Shown here: in pieces, positions 5,358 through 5,957 of the stretch
Layout: the number at the start of each line of letters is the position of its first letter
How positions within the stretch are numbered: the first letter of the stretch is position 1
Assembly (NCBI GenBank): GCA_944332505.1
Contig: CALVKC010000074.1
Span: forward strand, 1-5,957
Source: an uncultured Bacilli bacterium
GTDB lineage: Bacteria; Bacillota_I; Bacilli_A; RF39; UBA660
Length of the DNA: 5,957 nucleotides
Direction: 5' to 3'
Notes under the pieces: model-generated
Databases searched by the model: none
The model's input: the letters and a program-made list of their open reading frames with translations, nothing else
What the model was told of the DNA's origin: nothing
Position numbers and translations under genes: made by a program

Positions 5358-5438
5358 CTTTTGTTCACTCCCTTTACAAACTCCCGACAAATAACAACAG
5401 AAGAGGAGTGGGAGTACTCCTCTTGTTAATAGGCTCAT
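5358..5438 (-). promoter_or_regulatory. Structured leader of the HNH mRNA, with an in-frame upstream start
   Basis: The leader contains an ATG (5438-5436) with AGGA only four bases upstream, in frame with the HNH gene. Starting there adds 27 residues with a hydrophobic core (GVLPLLFCCYLSGVC) that does not belong to a nuclease. Thirteen bases after this ATG a perfect 9-bp stem (5401-5409 with 5416-5424) carries the loop ACTCCC. That loop is exactly complementary to GGGAGT, which occurs twice downstream: at 5385-5380 and at 5372-5367, the second being the Shine-Dalgarno of the main start. Loop-to-Shine-Dalgarno pairing, relieved by translation of the upstream start, is a plausible translational switch. 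The stem lacks a U-run, so it is not a good terminator. Confidence 0.5.
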
Positions 5439-5462
5439 GACTTCCTATCTATCTGTAATTAT

Positions 5463-5491
5463 ATGATATCATAAAATTATATTTGTGTCAA
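5463..5491 (-). promoter_or_regulatory. Sigma-A promoter for the HNH gene
   Basis: On the minus strand TTGACA (5491-5486), a 17-base spacer and TATCAT (5468-5463), with TG one base before the -10 box. Eleven of twelve core bases match the consensus. Transcription would begin near 5456, about 20 bases before the upstream ATG and about 100 before the main HNH start. The -10 region lies in a 10-bp palindrome (ATGATATCAT, 5463-5472). Confidence 0.78.
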
Positions 5492-5501
5492 ATATAATTT
5501 T
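5473..5501. repeat. 29-bp perfect palindrome over the -35 box, probable operator
   Basis: Arms 5473-5485 (AAAATTATATTTG) and 5489-5501 (CAAATATAATTTT) are exact inverted copies, 13 bp each, with three bases between them. The TTGACA of the HNH promoter starts inside one arm and spans the centre. A dimeric repressor bound here would block RNA polymerase directly. No repressor gene is visible in the window. Confidence 0.6.
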
Positions 5502-5506
5502 GAATA

Positions 5507-5534
5507 GTTTACTAGGCTATGACACCTAGCAAAC
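5507..5534 (-). terminator. Stem-loop after the exon stop codon
   Basis: Arms 5507-5516 and 5525-5534 form ten pairs in minus-strand RNA (one G-U) with an eight-base loop; in plus-strand RNA the wobble becomes A-C. It lies 13 bases beyond the TAA of the presumed 3' exon. There is no U-run after it, so it is at best a weak or factor-assisted terminator, or a 3'-end stabilising hairpin. Confidence 0.4.
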
Positions 5535-5547
5535 CAAAAACGTGTAA

Positions 5548-5655
5548 TTATTCCTCATTTGGAATAATAATGCGAAATAGGATTTTCTGTCTATCGCAAT
5601 ATGCCTGTTGTGCCTGAATAGTGACGTAATATTCATACAATTCGCAACATTGTAC
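5548..5655 (-). CDS. 3' exon of an intron-interrupted gene, product unknown (partial)
   Basis: Directly after the group I intron core an open frame runs to TAA at 5550-5548. It encodes about 35 residues, starting around VQCCELYEYYVT and ending RIIIPNEE. There is no start codon with a ribosome site, which fits a C-terminal exon rather than a gene. Composition also differs: codons such as CGC, GTC, CAG, GAC-type and GCA are commoner and GC is visibly higher than in the neighbouring genes, as expected for a conserved core gene. The exact 3' splice site is unsure; the intron-terminal G is probably 5656 or 5655, after the P9.1 hairpin. I cannot name the protein. The alternative is that this stretch is still intron and the exon lies further downstream, which the open frame argues against. 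Confidence 0.55.
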   Translation of the reverse strand, partial: VQCCELYEYYVTIQAQQAYCDRQKILFRIIIPNEE

Positions 5656-5957
5656 CGTTCTTTTAAGAACTGCATAATTTTTCAATTATGACTAGACTAT
5701 ATCACATTCCTAACATATTATATTAAAAGCATTAGGAATCTCACCATTTCGATTTAAGGGGTTCTCACCCACTACCATTTGCTTGTAGCCCTACTTCTAT
5801 TGTATATTTCAATACCTACGGAATAGTCGTTGAACCTTCTAATTAAAACTTATTAATCATTATATTTAATTTTAATTAGTTTGGCTGCTGATTAACATAT
5901 TATTTGGCAAAAATAACTTAGTATTCCAGCAATTAAATGAGTTATTCGAAATAGATC
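5656..5957 (-). ncRNA. Group I intron, 3' part of the catalytic core (subgroup IA-like)
   Basis: The conserved elements appear in the right order. P: AATTGCTGGAATAC (5934-5921). Q: AATCAGCAGCCAAACT (5893-5878), pairing as P4 (TGCTG/CAGCA). P6: a perfect 10-bp stem, 5870-5879 with 5839-5848. R: GGTTCAACGACTA (5836-5824). S: GATATAGTCT (5703-5694), pairing with R as P7 (GACTA/TAGTC). P3 is CTCATT (5941-5936) with GGTGAG (5745-5740). P8 is an 8-bp stem, 5706-5713 with 5732-5739. P9 (5673-5690) has a GAAA tetraloop, and a P9.1-like hairpin is at 5657-5670. Between R and P3 lie two extra hairpins (5799-5815, and 5759-5770 with a GAGA loop), like P7.1/P7.2 of subgroup IA introns such as T4 td. P1, any P2 and the 5' splice site are beyond 5957. 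No loop here is large enough for an ORF. Confidence 0.88.

Noticed and set aside
5358..5438. Hydrophobic 27-residue N-terminus of the HNH protein as a signal peptide or lipoprotein signal
   Set aside because: The rest is a cytoplasmic zinc-dependent nuclease, the better ribosome site is at the internal ATG, and the segment coincides with an RNA hairpin, so it is more likely a leader.

Overview
The window is very AT-rich (by eye about three quarters A+T). It is dense with short genes that all lie on the minus strand, so the reading direction is from position 5957 down to 1. Start sites carry AGGAG/AAAGG-type Shine-Dalgarno sequences, stops are mostly TAA, and two promoters fit the sigma-A consensus. 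Free-standing nucleases of three families, a group I intron core, glycosyltransferases and orphan small proteins point to an accessory region of a large phage (or phage-like element) of a low-GC Firmicute, Clostridium-like. The host is an inference from style, not a match.

Layout in transcription order. (a) 5957-5656: the 3' two thirds of a group I intron catalytic core, with recognisable P, Q, R and S elements and helices P3-P9. Its 5' splice site lies outside the window. (b) 5655-5548: an open reading frame ending in TAA, read as the 3' exon of an interrupted gene whose product I do not recognise. (c) 5534-5358: a hairpin, a strong promoter whose -35 box sits in the centre of a 13+3+13 bp perfect palindrome, and a structured leader. 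(d) 5357-4050: a 435-residue HNH endonuclease with three or four zinc-ribbon modules ahead of the nuclease domain. (e) 4006-3545: a small protein with a six-cysteine N-terminal zinc finger and a lysine-rich tail, followed by a strong intrinsic terminator (3441-3405). (f) 3360-3127: a 77-residue orphan, fully opposed by a consensus plus-strand promoter at 3088-3116. (g) 3008-2964 terminator, 2923-2816 a 35-residue membrane peptide with a TTG start, and a 16-bp hairpin at 2723-2686. (h) 2606-1: a compact operon with overlapping or nearly touching genes: T5orf172/MUG113-type protein, two unknown proteins of about 135 residues, a GIY-YIG nuclease, a family-2 glycosyltransferase and the start of a GT4-like glycosyltransferase.

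How it may work together. The intron core visible here has only short peripheral loops and so no room for its own endonuclease, while a free-standing HNH endonuclease with its own promoter sits directly behind the 3' exon. This is the arrangement known as collaborative homing in some phages, and it is the most interesting reading of the window. The left operon combines sugar transfer (likely modification of virion, DNA or host surface) with two GIY-YIG-superfamily proteins. The middle, from 2607 to 3544, is a regulatory patch with three hairpins and an antisense promoter.
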